From contig PBKG01000016.1 of NCBI GenBank assembly GCA_002722095.1, positions 180,998 to 244,997 of the forward strand: a stretch of 64,000 nt of DNA. Direction: 5' to 3'. Of this stretch, positions 26,728 through 37,860 are shown one piece after another; the first letter of the stretch is position 1; each line of letters starts with the position of its first letter. The notes below the pieces were generated by a model. That model had not been told where the DNA came from, did not search any database, and saw only the letters and a program-made list of their open reading frames with translations. The DNA comes from Rhodospirillaceae bacterium. GTDB taxonomy: Bacteria > Pseudomonadota > Alphaproteobacteria > UBA8366. The position numbers and the translations under genes are program-made.

Positions 26728-28290
26728 TTATGCGCTAAGTGCTTCCGGCGCGGTTTTGGCGCGCTTTACGGTCAATTTATTAAGAGCATGTATATAAGCC
26801 TTTGCCGACGCGACCAAGGTATCGGTGTCGGCACCCTGCCCATTGACCGTTTTTCCATCTTCTTCGAGGCGCACCGTCACTTGCGCCTGAGCGTCGGTTC
26901 CTTCGGTCACCGCATGGACCTGATAAAGCTGCAGGTTTGTGGTATGAGGCACTAATTCGCCGATTGCATTGAAGGTCGCATCTACGGGTCCATCGCCGGT
27001 CGCTTCCGTCGAGCGCAATTCGCCATCGATCTCCATCTCCAAATCCGCCTTTTGCGGCCCCTTCGAACCGGCAACGACAGCGAGCGAAACGAATTTGATC
27101 GTCTCGGAAGCTTGGGTCATTTCGTCCTCGACGAGCGCCATGATGTCTTCGTCGTAGACGTCCTTTTTCTTATCCGCCAATGCCTTGAACCGAACAAACG
27201 CCTCTTGAAGCGCATTGTCGCCAATCTCGTAGCCCAGTTGCTGGAGCTTATCGCGGAATGCATGGCGACCCGAATGCTTGCCCAACACCAACGATGATTG
27301 CTGCAGGCCGACCGACTCAGGCGTCATGATCTCATAAGTACCCGCATGCTTGAGCACGCCATCCTGATGGATGCCCGCTTCATGGGCGAACGCGTTGGCA
27401 CCGACAATGGCTTTGTTGGGCTGCACCGCAAATCCGGTGATCGACGACAACAAACGGCTGGCACCGGTAATGCGCTCGGTGGTGATGTCCGTATCGAACG
27501 GCAACAAATCTTGGCGGACCTTGAGGCCCATGACGATCTCTTCTAAAGAGGCATTGCCGGCTCGCTCGCCGATGCCGTTGATGGTGCATTCCGCTTGTCG
27601 GGCACCGGCCTTAATCGCCGCCAGGGTATTGGCGACCGCCAGACCGAGATCGTTATGGCAGTGAACCGAAATCACCGCCTTATCGATGTTCGGCACCCGC
27701 TCGCGCAACATGGTGATTATGTCGAAAAATTCATCCGGTATTGTGTAGCCGACCGTATCCGGAATGTTGATAGTCGTCGCGCCCGCTTTAATTGCCGATT
27801 CAACACATTGGCAGAGAAAATCCCGCTCGGTCCGCGTGCCGTCTTCGGGGCTCCACTCCACATCGTCACAGAGATTACGCGCATAGCTTACGGAATCCAC
27901 CACCGCTTCATGCACCGCTTCCGGCGACATTTGCAGTTTATGCTTCATATGGAGCGGACTGGTGGAGATAAAGGTATGAATGCGGGGCTGTTTGGCGTGT
28001 TGCAACGCCTCCCACGCGCGATCGATATCCTTATGGCCGGACCGCGACAGGCCGGCCACTTTCGCGTTCTTGACGATCTTCGAGACTTCGGAAACCGCCT
28101 CAAAATCACCATTTGAGGCGATTGGAAAGCCCGCTTCCATGACATCGACGCCCATTTCGTCGAGATACTCGGCAATGCGGAGTTTTTCCTCGAGATTCAT
28201 CGAGCAGCCGGGCGATTGCTCGCCGTCACGCATGGTGGTGTCGAAAATCGTGATGCGCTCGGAGTTTCGCGCTCTTTCTTGTTTCGTCAT
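26728..28290 (-). CDS. leuA: 2-Isopropylmalate synthase
   Basis: A 520-residue enzyme catalysing the first committed step of leucine synthesis from acetyl-CoA and 2-oxoisovalerate. The catalytic domain begins with DTTMRDGEQSPG and has the metal site SVHCHNDLG; the C-terminal LeuA regulatory domain follows about residue 390, ending in the dimer domain with TEGTDAQAQVTVRLE. The ribosome site AGAGGATTAG precedes the ATG. It lies downstream of ilvC on the same strand, separated by a 362-base leader region with a putative leucine-rich peptide. Confidence 0.96.
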   Translation of the reverse strand: MTKQERARNSERITIFDTTMRDGEQSPGCSMNLEEKLRIAEYLDEMGVDVMEAGFPIASNGDFEAVSEVSKIVKNAKVAGLSRSGHKDIDRAWEALQHAKQPRIHTFISTSPLHMKHKLQMSPEAVHEAVVDSVSYARNLCDDVEWSPEDGTRTERDFLCQCVESAIKAGATTINIPDTVGYTIPDEFFDIITMLRERVPNIDKAVISVHCHNDLGLAVANTLAAIKAGARQAECTINGIGERAGNASLEEIVMGLKVRQDLLPFDTDITTERITGASRLLSSITGFAVQPNKAIVGANAFAHEAGIHQDGVLKHAGTYEIMTPESVGLQQSSLVLGKHSGRHAFRDKLQQLGYEIGDNALQEAFVRFKALADKKKDVYDEDIMALVEDEMTQASETIKFVSLAVVAGSKGPQKADLEMEIDGELRSTEATGDGPVDATFNAIGELVPHTTNLQLYQVHAVTEGTDAQAQVTVRLEEDGKTVNGQGADTDTLVASAKAYIHALNKLTVKRAKTAPEALSA

Positions 28291-28339
28291 GGTTCTAATC
28301 CTCTGCTTACGTGTCGGTTTTACGGTTCAAAGTCGATTA

Positions 28340-28380
28340 CCCCTGACCACCTGTCCGTTAAGGACGCGGATGTTCAGGGG
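28340..28380 (-). promoter_or_regulatory. Stem-loop overlapping leader-peptide stop, candidate leuA attenuator
   Basis: Outer arms CCCCTGA and TCAGGGG (28374-28380 and 28340-28346) enclose an inner stem GTCC/GGAC with a small loop. The outer 5' arm contains the stop codon of the putative leader peptide, so a ribosome stalled on the CTA codons just upstream would change its folding. No U-run follows the stem, so a transcription terminator is not evident; translational control or RNA switching further downstream is possible. Confidence 0.45.
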
Positions 28381-28457
28381 CGAATTAGTCGACCTAGACC
28401 GAAACCGGCTAGCAGGGCCGCACGGGCATGGTTACGAACTTGCAGACAGGATTCCAT
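28374..28457 (-). CDS. Putative leu leader peptide (27 aa)
   Basis: A short reading frame upstream of leuA; ATG 28457 gives 27 residues, and in-frame ATGs at 28487 and 28505 would give 37 or 43. The last fourteen codons encode ALLAGFGLGRLIRP with four leucines, three of them the rare codon CTA, and one isoleucine, then TGA inside a stem-loop. Leader peptides of leucine operons under ribosome-mediated attenuation have this design (E. coli leuL also uses CTA). Branched-chain attenuators have been predicted in alphaproteobacteria. The ribosome site is weak, so the exact start is uncertain. Confidence 0.5.
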   Translation of the reverse strand: MESCLQVRNHARAALLAGFGLGRLIRP

Positions 28458-28590
28458 AGCCGGAATCCGGTGCAAATTCAGTTCCATTTGGACGTTCTGA
28501 GTCATCAAATCGCCGTCTCATACCCGCACGCCAAGACATAAGCGTGCCCGTTACACGAATAGTAGCCTGAATATAGGCCAGGCGTGCCGA

Positions 28591-28622
28591 TTAAAAAAGG
28601 GCCCTAGGCAATTCTTTTTTAA
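28591..28622. terminator. A/T-flanked inverted repeat after ilvC
   Basis: TTAAAAAAG (28591-28599) and CTTTTTTAA (28614-28622) enclose 14 bases with a small GCC/GGC core, 31 bases after the ilvC stop. The A-run and T-run around a GC core look like a weak bidirectional terminator, which would separate ilvC from the leuA leader. The remaining leader sequence (28458-28590) shows no other clear feature. Confidence 0.4.
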
Positions 28623-28652
28623 CGGCTTTTCCCAGATTTAAGGGATGTCGGC

Positions 28653-29711
<1,059 letters not shown>

Positions 29712-29738
29712 CTAATTATTGGCGCCTTTTTAGTTCGC

Positions 29739-30314
29739 TCACGCGCCGCGAGCAATGGCAACCACGCCCGAACGGGCGATTTCGGTTTTACCCAGTTCGC
29801 GCATCAGGCCAATAAAGGAATCGACCTTGTCCGGTAAACCGGTCATCGCGAATACAAAGGAACGTGTGGTGGTATCAACGGGAACCGCGCCGAAAATTTC
29901 CGCGAGCCGCAAAATCTCAGCCCGCTCGGGCGATTTTGCTTTGGTGACGACCTTCACCATCGCCAGCTCGCGTTCCACATGCGGCCCTTCCAGTGTTAAG
30001 TCGTGGACCGATTCCACCGGCACCAGGCGATCCAGTTGATTACGAATTTGCTCGATCACCATCGGCGTGCCCGTGGTGACGATGGTGATCAACGACATGT
30101 CCTGCTCTTCGGTTACCGGTGCGACGGTCAGGCTCTCGATGTTATAGCCCCGGCCGGAAAACAACCCGATCACACGGGCCAACACGCCCGGCTCGTTGAC
30201 GACCATGACCGCCATCGTGTGACGTTCGATATTATTGTCCGGATCGACCAGAAAATAGGCAGAGCCCGGCTGAGCTCCCGATCGTTTCTTTTTCGGACTC
30301 GCTTTTTTCGCCAT
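29739..30314 (-). CDS. ilvN: Acetolactate synthase small (regulatory) subunit
   Basis: A 191-residue regulatory subunit. The N-terminal ACT domain contains VVNEPGVLARVIGLFSGRGY-N-I-E-S-L, the valine-binding region; the C-terminal domain with EIFGAVPVDTTTRSFVFAMTG activates the large subunit. A basic 15-residue N-terminal extension (KKASPKKKRSG) precedes the family start. It follows the large subunit by 12 bases and forms the holoenzyme with it. Confidence 0.95.
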   Translation of the reverse strand: MAKKASPKKKRSGAQPGSAYFLVDPDNNIERHTMAVMVVNEPGVLARVIGLFSGRGYNIESLTVAPVTEEQDMSLITIVTTGTPMVIEQIRNQLDRLVPVESVHDLTLEGPHVERELAMVKVVTKAKSPERAEILRLAEIFGAVPVDTTTRSFVFAMTGLPDKVDSFIGLMRELGKTEIARSGVVAIARGA

Positions 30315-30326
30315 TGGTAAGGACTC

Positions 30327-32099
<1,773 letters not shown>

Positions 32100-32225
32100 G
32101 GCACGCTCCATTGTTCAATATCAAAAAATTCTGTTCCACCAATTAGGCGACAATTCCGCTGAAAGCCTTGCCACCGCAAACAAATCGCGGGCCAAACCGC
32201 CCGCGGGAGGCGGGACAATAGGCCC

Positions 32226-33191
32226 TCAACTGGACTCGGTCAACCGTTTTTTCATAATAAATGAAAAGATTTTATCATTTAATCTTTTCGAATATTGCTC
32301 TTCAATATGCAAATCTGGAATAATCTGATTCTTAAACCAGGTTGTCTGCCGTTTCGCATAGCGCCGGGTCGCCTGCTGGCCAGCGGCGATGGCATCTTCA
32401 AGCGTATTTTCGCTTGCCAAATGGCTTGCCAGTTCCTGCACACCGAGCGCTTTCATCGCGGGCAAATCTGCATCGAGCCCCAACGCCAACAGAGCTTCGA
32501 CTTCCCGGATGGCCCCCGCGTCGATCATCGCAACAAAACGTCGATCGCAGGTTTCATAGAGCACATCCCGGGGTGGATCGAGCAATATAACCGAAAACTG
32601 CAAATGATCCGGCGCTCCCTCGCCCGGCATGGCCTGCCATTCGGCAAGTGATTTACCGGTTGCTTCCAGGACCTCGACCGCGCGGGCGACGCGCTGGCGG
32701 TCGGCCGGGGCCAGGCGTTCGGCCATTTCATCGCCGCACGAGACCAATCCCGCATGAAGCGCTTCGGCTCCGTCGCGAGCTAGGCGCGACTGCACATCCG
32801 CCCGCACTTCTTCGGGCACGTTTGGAACCGGAGAAAGGCCTTCGATCAACGCCTTTAAATAGAGCCCGGTGCCACCGCAAAGGATTGGAAGGCGGTTTTG
32901 GTCGTGCACCTCCGCAATTTCCTTGAGTGCGAGATCTCGCCACCGGGCTGCGTTGCAGCGTTCCGCCGCCGGCAATGTACCGTAAAGGCGATGTGATACT
33001 CGCGCTTCGTCCGCCGAAGACGGACGCGCGGTCAAAATGCGGAGCTCGCGATATATCTGCATGCTATCCGCATTGATAATCGTCGCATCGAACTCTTCAG
33101 CGATGCTCGAGGCGGCCGAGGATTTGCCGCTCGCGGTCGGCCCGGCGATGACCAAAACCGGTACCGGTGAAGATTGCGCATTGCCTGCCAT
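32226..33191 (-). CDS. miaA: tRNA dimethylallyltransferase
   Basis: A 321-residue enzyme that prenylates A37 of tRNAs reading UNN codons. The P-loop GPTASGKS is at 17-24, and the substrate-binding block NADSMQIYRELRILTARPS follows; LPILCGGTGLYLKALIEGL is also characteristic. ATG 33191 gives the family's usual N terminus; an ATG at 33221 would overlap the divergent serB start in a shared CCATGG. The gene ends 126 bases before ilvB. Confidence 0.94.
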   Translation of the reverse strand: MAGNAQSSPVPVLVIAGPTASGKSSAASSIAEEFDATIINADSMQIYRELRILTARPSSADEARVSHRLYGTLPAAERCNAARWRDLALKEIAEVHDQNRLPILCGGTGLYLKALIEGLSPVPNVPEEVRADVQSRLARDGAEALHAGLVSCGDEMAERLAPADRQRVARAVEVLEATGKSLAEWQAMPGEGAPDHLQFSVILLDPPRDVLYETCDRRFVAMIDAGAIREVEALLALGLDADLPAMKALGVQELASHLASENTLEDAIAAGQQATRRYAKRQTTWFKNQIIPDLHIEEQYSKRLNDKIFSFIMKKRLTESS

Positions 33192-33219
33192 AGTGCATGA
33201 GGATACAGATGGCAGCGCC

Positions 33220-34110
33220 ATGGACAAAGTACTGACCTTGATCGGCGAAAAAGGCCGGCTCGACGAAACTCAAATTTCGGAAGTCGTCGCGACCCTTGCG
33301 GGGATGGGGGCGATGATCGATCCGCCGAACTGGCTAAGCTATCGCACCGCGGTCGATCTTCCCTTTATGGGCATCGAGTGCGAAGACGCCCGCGATCTTG
33401 CTTACGAAGCGCTCGGCGACGTCGCCGTCGACGCCATCGCCCAACCCAGCGAAGGGCGGCGCAAAAAGCTTCTTGTGGCCGATATGGAATCGACCATTAT
33501 CGAAAACGAAATGCTCGACGAATTGGCGGATGAGGCGGGTATTCGCGACCGTATTGCCGACATCACCGCACGCGCCATGAACGGCGAACTCGATTTCGAA
33601 GGGGCGATCAAGGAACGGGTCGGGTTGTTGGCGGGCCTCGAGGAGGGCGCGCTTGCGCGCACTGCAAAACTCATTCGCATCACCGAAGGGGCCGAGAATC
33701 TCATCGCCACCATGCGCGAAAATGGCGCCATCTGTGCGCTTGTATCGGGAGGCTTCACCTACTACACCGCCGAAATTCGCGAACGCCTCGGATTCAACCT
33801 CGATCAAGCCAACCAACTCGAAATCGCGGATGGGAAACTAACCGGCCGTGTGATCGAACCGATCCTTGGCCGCGATGCCAAGGAAGCGCGCCTACGAGCG
33901 CTCTGCGACGAACATAAAATTCCCATCGAAGCCAGCATAAGCGTCGGCGATGGCGCCAACGATCTTGCCATGTTGGCAGTCGCAGGCATTGGCGTCGCGT
34001 TTCATGCCAAACCTCTCGTGGCCCGCGAAGCGAGCGCCCGCGTCGACCATGGCGACCTGACGGCGCTGCTCTACATCCAGGGGTACCGAGACGACGACTT
34101 CGTCAGTTAG
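33220..34110 (+). CDS. serB: Phosphoserine phosphatase
   Basis: A 296-residue HAD-superfamily phosphatase giving serine from phosphoserine. Motif I reads D-M-E-S-T at 88-92, so the second, acid-base position is Glu instead of the usual Asp; motif II is in LVSGGFTYY and the final motif is GDGANDLAML. The N-terminal 75 residues form the regulatory domain seen in long SerB forms. ATG 33220 lies 28 bases from the divergent miaA start, so promoters probably overlap the coding regions. The stop overlaps the convergent MFS array by eight bases. Confidence 0.92.
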   Translation: MDKVLTLIGEKGRLDETQISEVVATLAGMGAMIDPPNWLSYRTAVDLPFMGIECEDARDLAYEALGDVAVDAIAQPSEGRRKKLLVADMESTIIENEMLDELADEAGIRDRIADITARAMNGELDFEGAIKERVGLLAGLEEGALARTAKLIRITEGAENLIATMRENGAICALVSGGFTYYTAEIRERLGFNLDQANQLEIADGKLTGRVIEPILGRDAKEARLRALCDEHKIPIEASISVGDGANDLAMLAVAGIGVAFHAKPLVAREASARVDHGDLTALLYIQGYRDDDFVS

Positions 34111-35332
34111 ATTTTGGTTTTTCGCCGGGCAGGAAATAAGCGACGATATTGGCGGCCAACATGGATGCCGCGATCAAATAGAACACGTAGAGCAGGCCGA
34201 ACTCGTCGGCGATAAGCCCGCTGACCAGCACCACCACCGGCGTCCAGGCGCTTTGCATCGCGAACATTACACTGGCCGACGAAGCACCGTGTCCTTCCGG
34301 TGCGATATCCATCATCCAGGCTTGAACGACAGGCCGGATGGCATAGAGCGCAAAACCCAGAAAGGTGATACCGACGACGAATATCGTCGGATTACCCACA
34401 AATGTGAGGGCGATGATGATGATGGTGATCGCAGACAGCCCCCCCATCACGATCGGCCGGCGCCCGATCTTATCCGACAGCGTGCCCGCCAACGGTCCGG
34501 TAACAAACCCACCGATTTGCATCATCGCCATGGCGAGGCCTTGAGTCTCTTCCGATAGTCCGAGCTCGTCAACGAGATAAAGCGGCAGCGCAAAGAAAAT
34601 GCAAAACAAGGCAGATGTTCTAAAAGACGCCATCAAGGCGAGGCCGAGAATGGCGCGCGTCTTCAACAACGCGGTCAATCCCGAGAGATATTCCCGCGCG
34701 CTCATGCCCCGCTCGCCGCCATCGGCTGGGCCGCTGCGATCCTTCGGCATGACTATTAGCAATAACGCTAGCCCGACAATAAAGACCGGCACCGAGCTGC
34801 TGATCGCAGCGGTCTGCCAGCTCAGCTGCAGGATACCGAGGAAAAGCGATACCGCCGCCAACGGCGCCAGAATATCGCCGAGGCTCGCGCCCAGCGAATG
34901 AACCGACAGTGCATAGCCTTTATTTTCCGGATACTCCTGGGCCAGAAAAGCAAGTGCCGCCGGATGCCAGAGGTTATTCGCAGCGCCGATCACCGCCATC
35001 ATCGCCGCCAACAGCAAGTAACCGCCTGCAAACCCGCAAATGAGTATGGCAACGCCACCGGCCATGACCGCTAGAACCTGAAACAGCACTCGCTTGCCCG
35101 TGATATCTACCAACACACCGCTCCCCGCATTCGCGGCGAAGGAAGCTATATGAAAAATCGCGTGCAAGGCCCCGACCTCGGTATAGGTGAGCCCGAAGGT
35201 CTGCTTGATCCAAGGGGTCAGCACGGTGAACACCATGTAGACCCAATGCACTGCACCGTGCCCCAGACCAACCAGCGCAATCGCTGACTGACCTTTGAGT
35301 TTCAGCGCTTCGGCAAAGCCTAAATTCGGCAT
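34103..35332 (-). CDS. MFS transporter, array member 7 (last)
   Basis: A 409-residue 12-helix permease. It shows the array signature: GHGAVHW, GLTYTEVGAL, NNLWHPAALAFLAQEYPENK and a C-terminal RPVVQAWMMDIAP block followed by SVMFAMQSAW. It is the most promoter-distal of the seven paralogues, and its ATG lies one base after the stop of the previous member, so translation is probably coupled. The C terminus (PGEKPKSN) is short and hydrophilic. Substrate unknown. Confidence 0.88.
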   Translation of the reverse strand: MPNLGFAEALKLKGQSAIALVGLGHGAVHWVYMVFTVLTPWIKQTFGLTYTEVGALHAIFHIASFAANAGSGVLVDITGKRVLFQVLAVMAGGVAILICGFAGGYLLLAAMMAVIGAANNLWHPAALAFLAQEYPENKGYALSVHSLGASLGDILAPLAAVSLFLGILQLSWQTAAISSSVPVFIVGLALLLIVMPKDRSGPADGGERGMSAREYLSGLTALLKTRAILGLALMASFRTSALFCIFFALPLYLVDELGLSEETQGLAMAMMQIGGFVTGPLAGTLSDKIGRRPIVMGGLSAITIIIIALTFVGNPTIFVVGITFLGFALYAIRPVVQAWMMDIAPEGHGASSASVMFAMQSAWTPVVVLVSGLIADEFGLLYVFYLIAASMLAANIVAYFLPGEKPKSN

Positions 35333-35333
35333 A

Positions 35334-36602
35334 TCAACCGGCTGCCTTCCGCGCCGTGGTTTTCGGCAACAGGAAGGTCAGAATGTTCGCCGCCAAGATC
35401 ACGCCGGCAATGATGTAGAAAACCGTCACCAGGCTGAACGCATCCGCAATCGGGCCCGCGACCGAGAGAAACACCACGTTCATCAGCGATTGCACGCCGA
35501 ACATGACGCTGGTCGCCGAGCCGCGAAAATCCTCCGGCACCAAATCCATCATCCAGCTTTGGACTACCGGCCGGACCGCATAAAGCGCGAAGCCGACCAG
35601 CGCGATGACAGCAACGAAATAAGTCGGGTCCTTCACGAACAGCGCCAGCACCAGGACCAGCGTAGTCAAGGTTAGGCAGGTGAACACAACCGGCCGCTCC
35701 CCGGCCCGGTCCGCCGTGAACCCGGCTATTGGGGCGCCGATCATGCCGCCCACCTGGATCAGCGTAAGCGCGGTACCCACCAGTACCGGACCGGTTTGAA
35801 TGATATCGACCATATAAAGCGGCAAAAAATAAAGCAGTGCGGTCTGTGAGGCGTTTCGAAGGCCGGCGACAAAAGCCAGCAGCATGGCGCTTTTGTTACG
35901 GAGCAGTTCGCCATAACCCTCAAAGTAGGCCTTAGCACTCATACCCTTCGGCGGCCCACCGACGATCGCGCGATCACGTGGGGCCAAATAGAGCACCAAG
36001 ACCACCGCGACTACGATGCAAGGTATTCCGCCAACGAGGGCGACCGGCTCCCAAAGTTCCTTACCCGCAGCGGTCACGAAAATATGGCCCAGAAGAAAAC
36101 CGGCAATCAGCGGGAATACCGCATCGCCCACATTTGCGGCCACAACATGAAAGGAAAACACGAAGCTGCGCCGATCACCGTAATGCTTGGCGAGATACGA
36201 GAAGGCTGCCGGATGCCAAGCCTGATTACCCATACCGGCGAAGGCCCAGCCGACCGCCAACAAAACGAACAAGGTGAAGCCATCCGCTACATAACCCGCG
36301 AGACCCGCGATGATGATACCGCCACCCGCCATCAGCACCGAGGCGAGCTGAACCCCGACGCGCTTGCCCGCAGCATCGACCCAATAACCACTGACGAAAT
36401 TCGCCAAGAACGCAGCGATGTAATAGATCGTCCCGAGACTGGCCGCCTCGGTATAGCTCAGCCCTCCATCCTGGCGGATATAGGGCAACAGCATGATGGT
36501 GGCCGCGAAGACGAAATGGGTCACCCCATGGCCGGTGCATAGCAACGCGAAGGCCCCGTTGCCGGGCACCCACTGCCTGCCGTTTTCCGCATTCACCGCC
36601 AT
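35334..36602 (-). CDS. MFS transporter, array member 6
   Basis: A 422-residue paralogue, the longest of the set because of a short N-terminal extension and a basic tail. It has GHGVTHF, GLSYTEAASLG, GNQAWHPAAFSYLAKHYGDR and RPVVQSWMMDLVPEDFRGSA. By the C-terminal RGSATSVMF block it is closest to array member 5. AAGGACTCC precedes the ATG, 24 bases after the previous stop. Confidence 0.88.
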   Translation of the reverse strand: MAVNAENGRQWVPGNGAFALLCTGHGVTHFVFAATIMLLPYIRQDGGLSYTEAASLGTIYYIAAFLANFVSGYWVDAAGKRVGVQLASVLMAGGGIIIAGLAGYVADGFTLFVLLAVGWAFAGMGNQAWHPAAFSYLAKHYGDRRSFVFSFHVVAANVGDAVFPLIAGFLLGHIFVTAAGKELWEPVALVGGIPCIVVAVVLVLYLAPRDRAIVGGPPKGMSAKAYFEGYGELLRNKSAMLLAFVAGLRNASQTALLYFLPLYMVDIIQTGPVLVGTALTLIQVGGMIGAPIAGFTADRAGERPVVFTCLTLTTLVLVLALFVKDPTYFVAVIALVGFALYAVRPVVQSWMMDLVPEDFRGSATSVMFGVQSLMNVVFLSVAGPIADAFSLVTVFYIIAGVILAANILTFLLPKTTARKAAG

Positions 36603-36626
36603 CGAGGAGTCCTTATGCGCTAGAGG

Positions 36627-37856
36627 TTATTCGGCAGGAATATCCGCCGGATTGTTTTTCGGCAACAACACCGTCAGGAAATTTGCCGCCAGCATAACCG
36701 CAGCGAGGAAATAAAACACATGCAACATGCCGTAGGTGTCGGCGATCCAGCCGCCGACGACCGGCGTGACAGCATTCGCCGCCGCCTGCATGCTGAACAT
36801 CACACTGGTCGCGGAGCCGCGAAACTCGTTCGGCACGAGATCGACGATCCACCGCTGCAAGACCGGCCGGATCGCAAACAACACGAAGCCCACAAGCGAA
36901 ATGCAAACGATGTAGGCAGTCGGGTCCGTCACCAGCGTCGCGCCTACAATCGCCACCGAGGTAATGGTGATGCAAACGAACAGCACAGGGCGTGGACCAT
37001 ATCGGTCTGCCGTATATCCCCCGACAGGCGTAGCAACTCCGCCGGTCACTTGCATCAGCAACATGGCAGTGCCCATCAGGGCGGCGCTCACGCAGAGGAC
37101 ATCGATCAGGTAAAGCGGGATAAAGACGAGCAAGCCGTTCTGCGCCATGGTGCGAAGAGCACTCACCATACAGACCATCATCGCCGGCATATTCTTTAAA
37201 AGTCGAATATAGCCGGATATATAGTCGCCGAGCCCCATGTCGCCGCCCTGCCCCGCGCGGGCGGTACGTTCCTTCGGCAACAACATGATGAGCATCGCCA
37301 GCGCAACCAAGAACCCCGGCACCGACCCGGCAATCGCGGCCAGCTGCCACGATCCGAGCAATGCCACGACCAAACCGCCAATTTGGAACGCCAGCGCCTC
37401 ACCTATATTGGCGCAGACAACATGGATCGAAAACACCATGCCCTTCGCCTTTTCGTATTCCTCGGCAAGATAGGCGAAAGCCGGCGGGTGCCAGCCCTGC
37501 ACGCCAATGGCCATAAATCCCGTGGCGATGCAAATCAGGAAAAGCGTACTGGACAGGCCCAGCGCCAACGACGTCGCGCCGCAGATCAGTGCGGACAAAA
37601 CCATGAACACAATTCTGCGACCGCTCATATCGACCGCGAGGCCGGTAGCGAAATTGGCGAAGAAGCCGGATATGTGAAACACCGCAACAATCAAACCTGC
37701 CTCGGTATAGGTCAGCTCCAGTGCCTGCTTGATGAAAGGCACCAGGATAACCAACGTGCCGAAGGTGTAGTGAGTTACCCCATGGCCGAGCGAGAGCAAG
37801 ATTGCCGGCGCCACGGGCTTGCCGTCGAAAGCGGAATGATTCTGCGATACCGCCAT
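36627..37856 (-). CDS. MFS transporter, array member 5
   Basis: A 409-residue paralogue with GHGVTHY, ELTYTEAGLIVAVFH and GVQGWHPPAFAYLAEEYEKAK. The normally invariant SWMMD is changed to RWIVDLVPNEFRGSA, the largest deviation in the array's signature loop and a possible change of specificity or mechanism. The start follows GGAG..AGGG and lies four bases after the member-4 stop. Confidence 0.88.
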   Translation of the reverse strand: MAVSQNHSAFDGKPVAPAILLSLGHGVTHYTFGTLVILVPFIKQALELTYTEAGLIVAVFHISGFFANFATGLAVDMSGRRIVFMVLSALICGATSLALGLSSTLFLICIATGFMAIGVQGWHPPAFAYLAEEYEKAKGMVFSIHVVCANIGEALAFQIGGLVVALLGSWQLAAIAGSVPGFLVALAMLIMLLPKERTARAGQGGDMGLGDYISGYIRLLKNMPAMMVCMVSALRTMAQNGLLVFIPLYLIDVLCVSAALMGTAMLLMQVTGGVATPVGGYTADRYGPRPVLFVCITITSVAIVGATLVTDPTAYIVCISLVGFVLFAIRPVLQRWIVDLVPNEFRGSATSVMFSMQAAANAVTPVVGGWIADTYGMLHVFYFLAAVMLAANFLTVLLPKNNPADIPAE

Positions 37857-37860
37857 CGCC

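Noticed and set aside
28291..28652. T-box or metabolite riboswitch before leuA
   Set aside because: No T-box sequence or known aptamer core was recognised; the Leu-rich leader peptide explains the region better.
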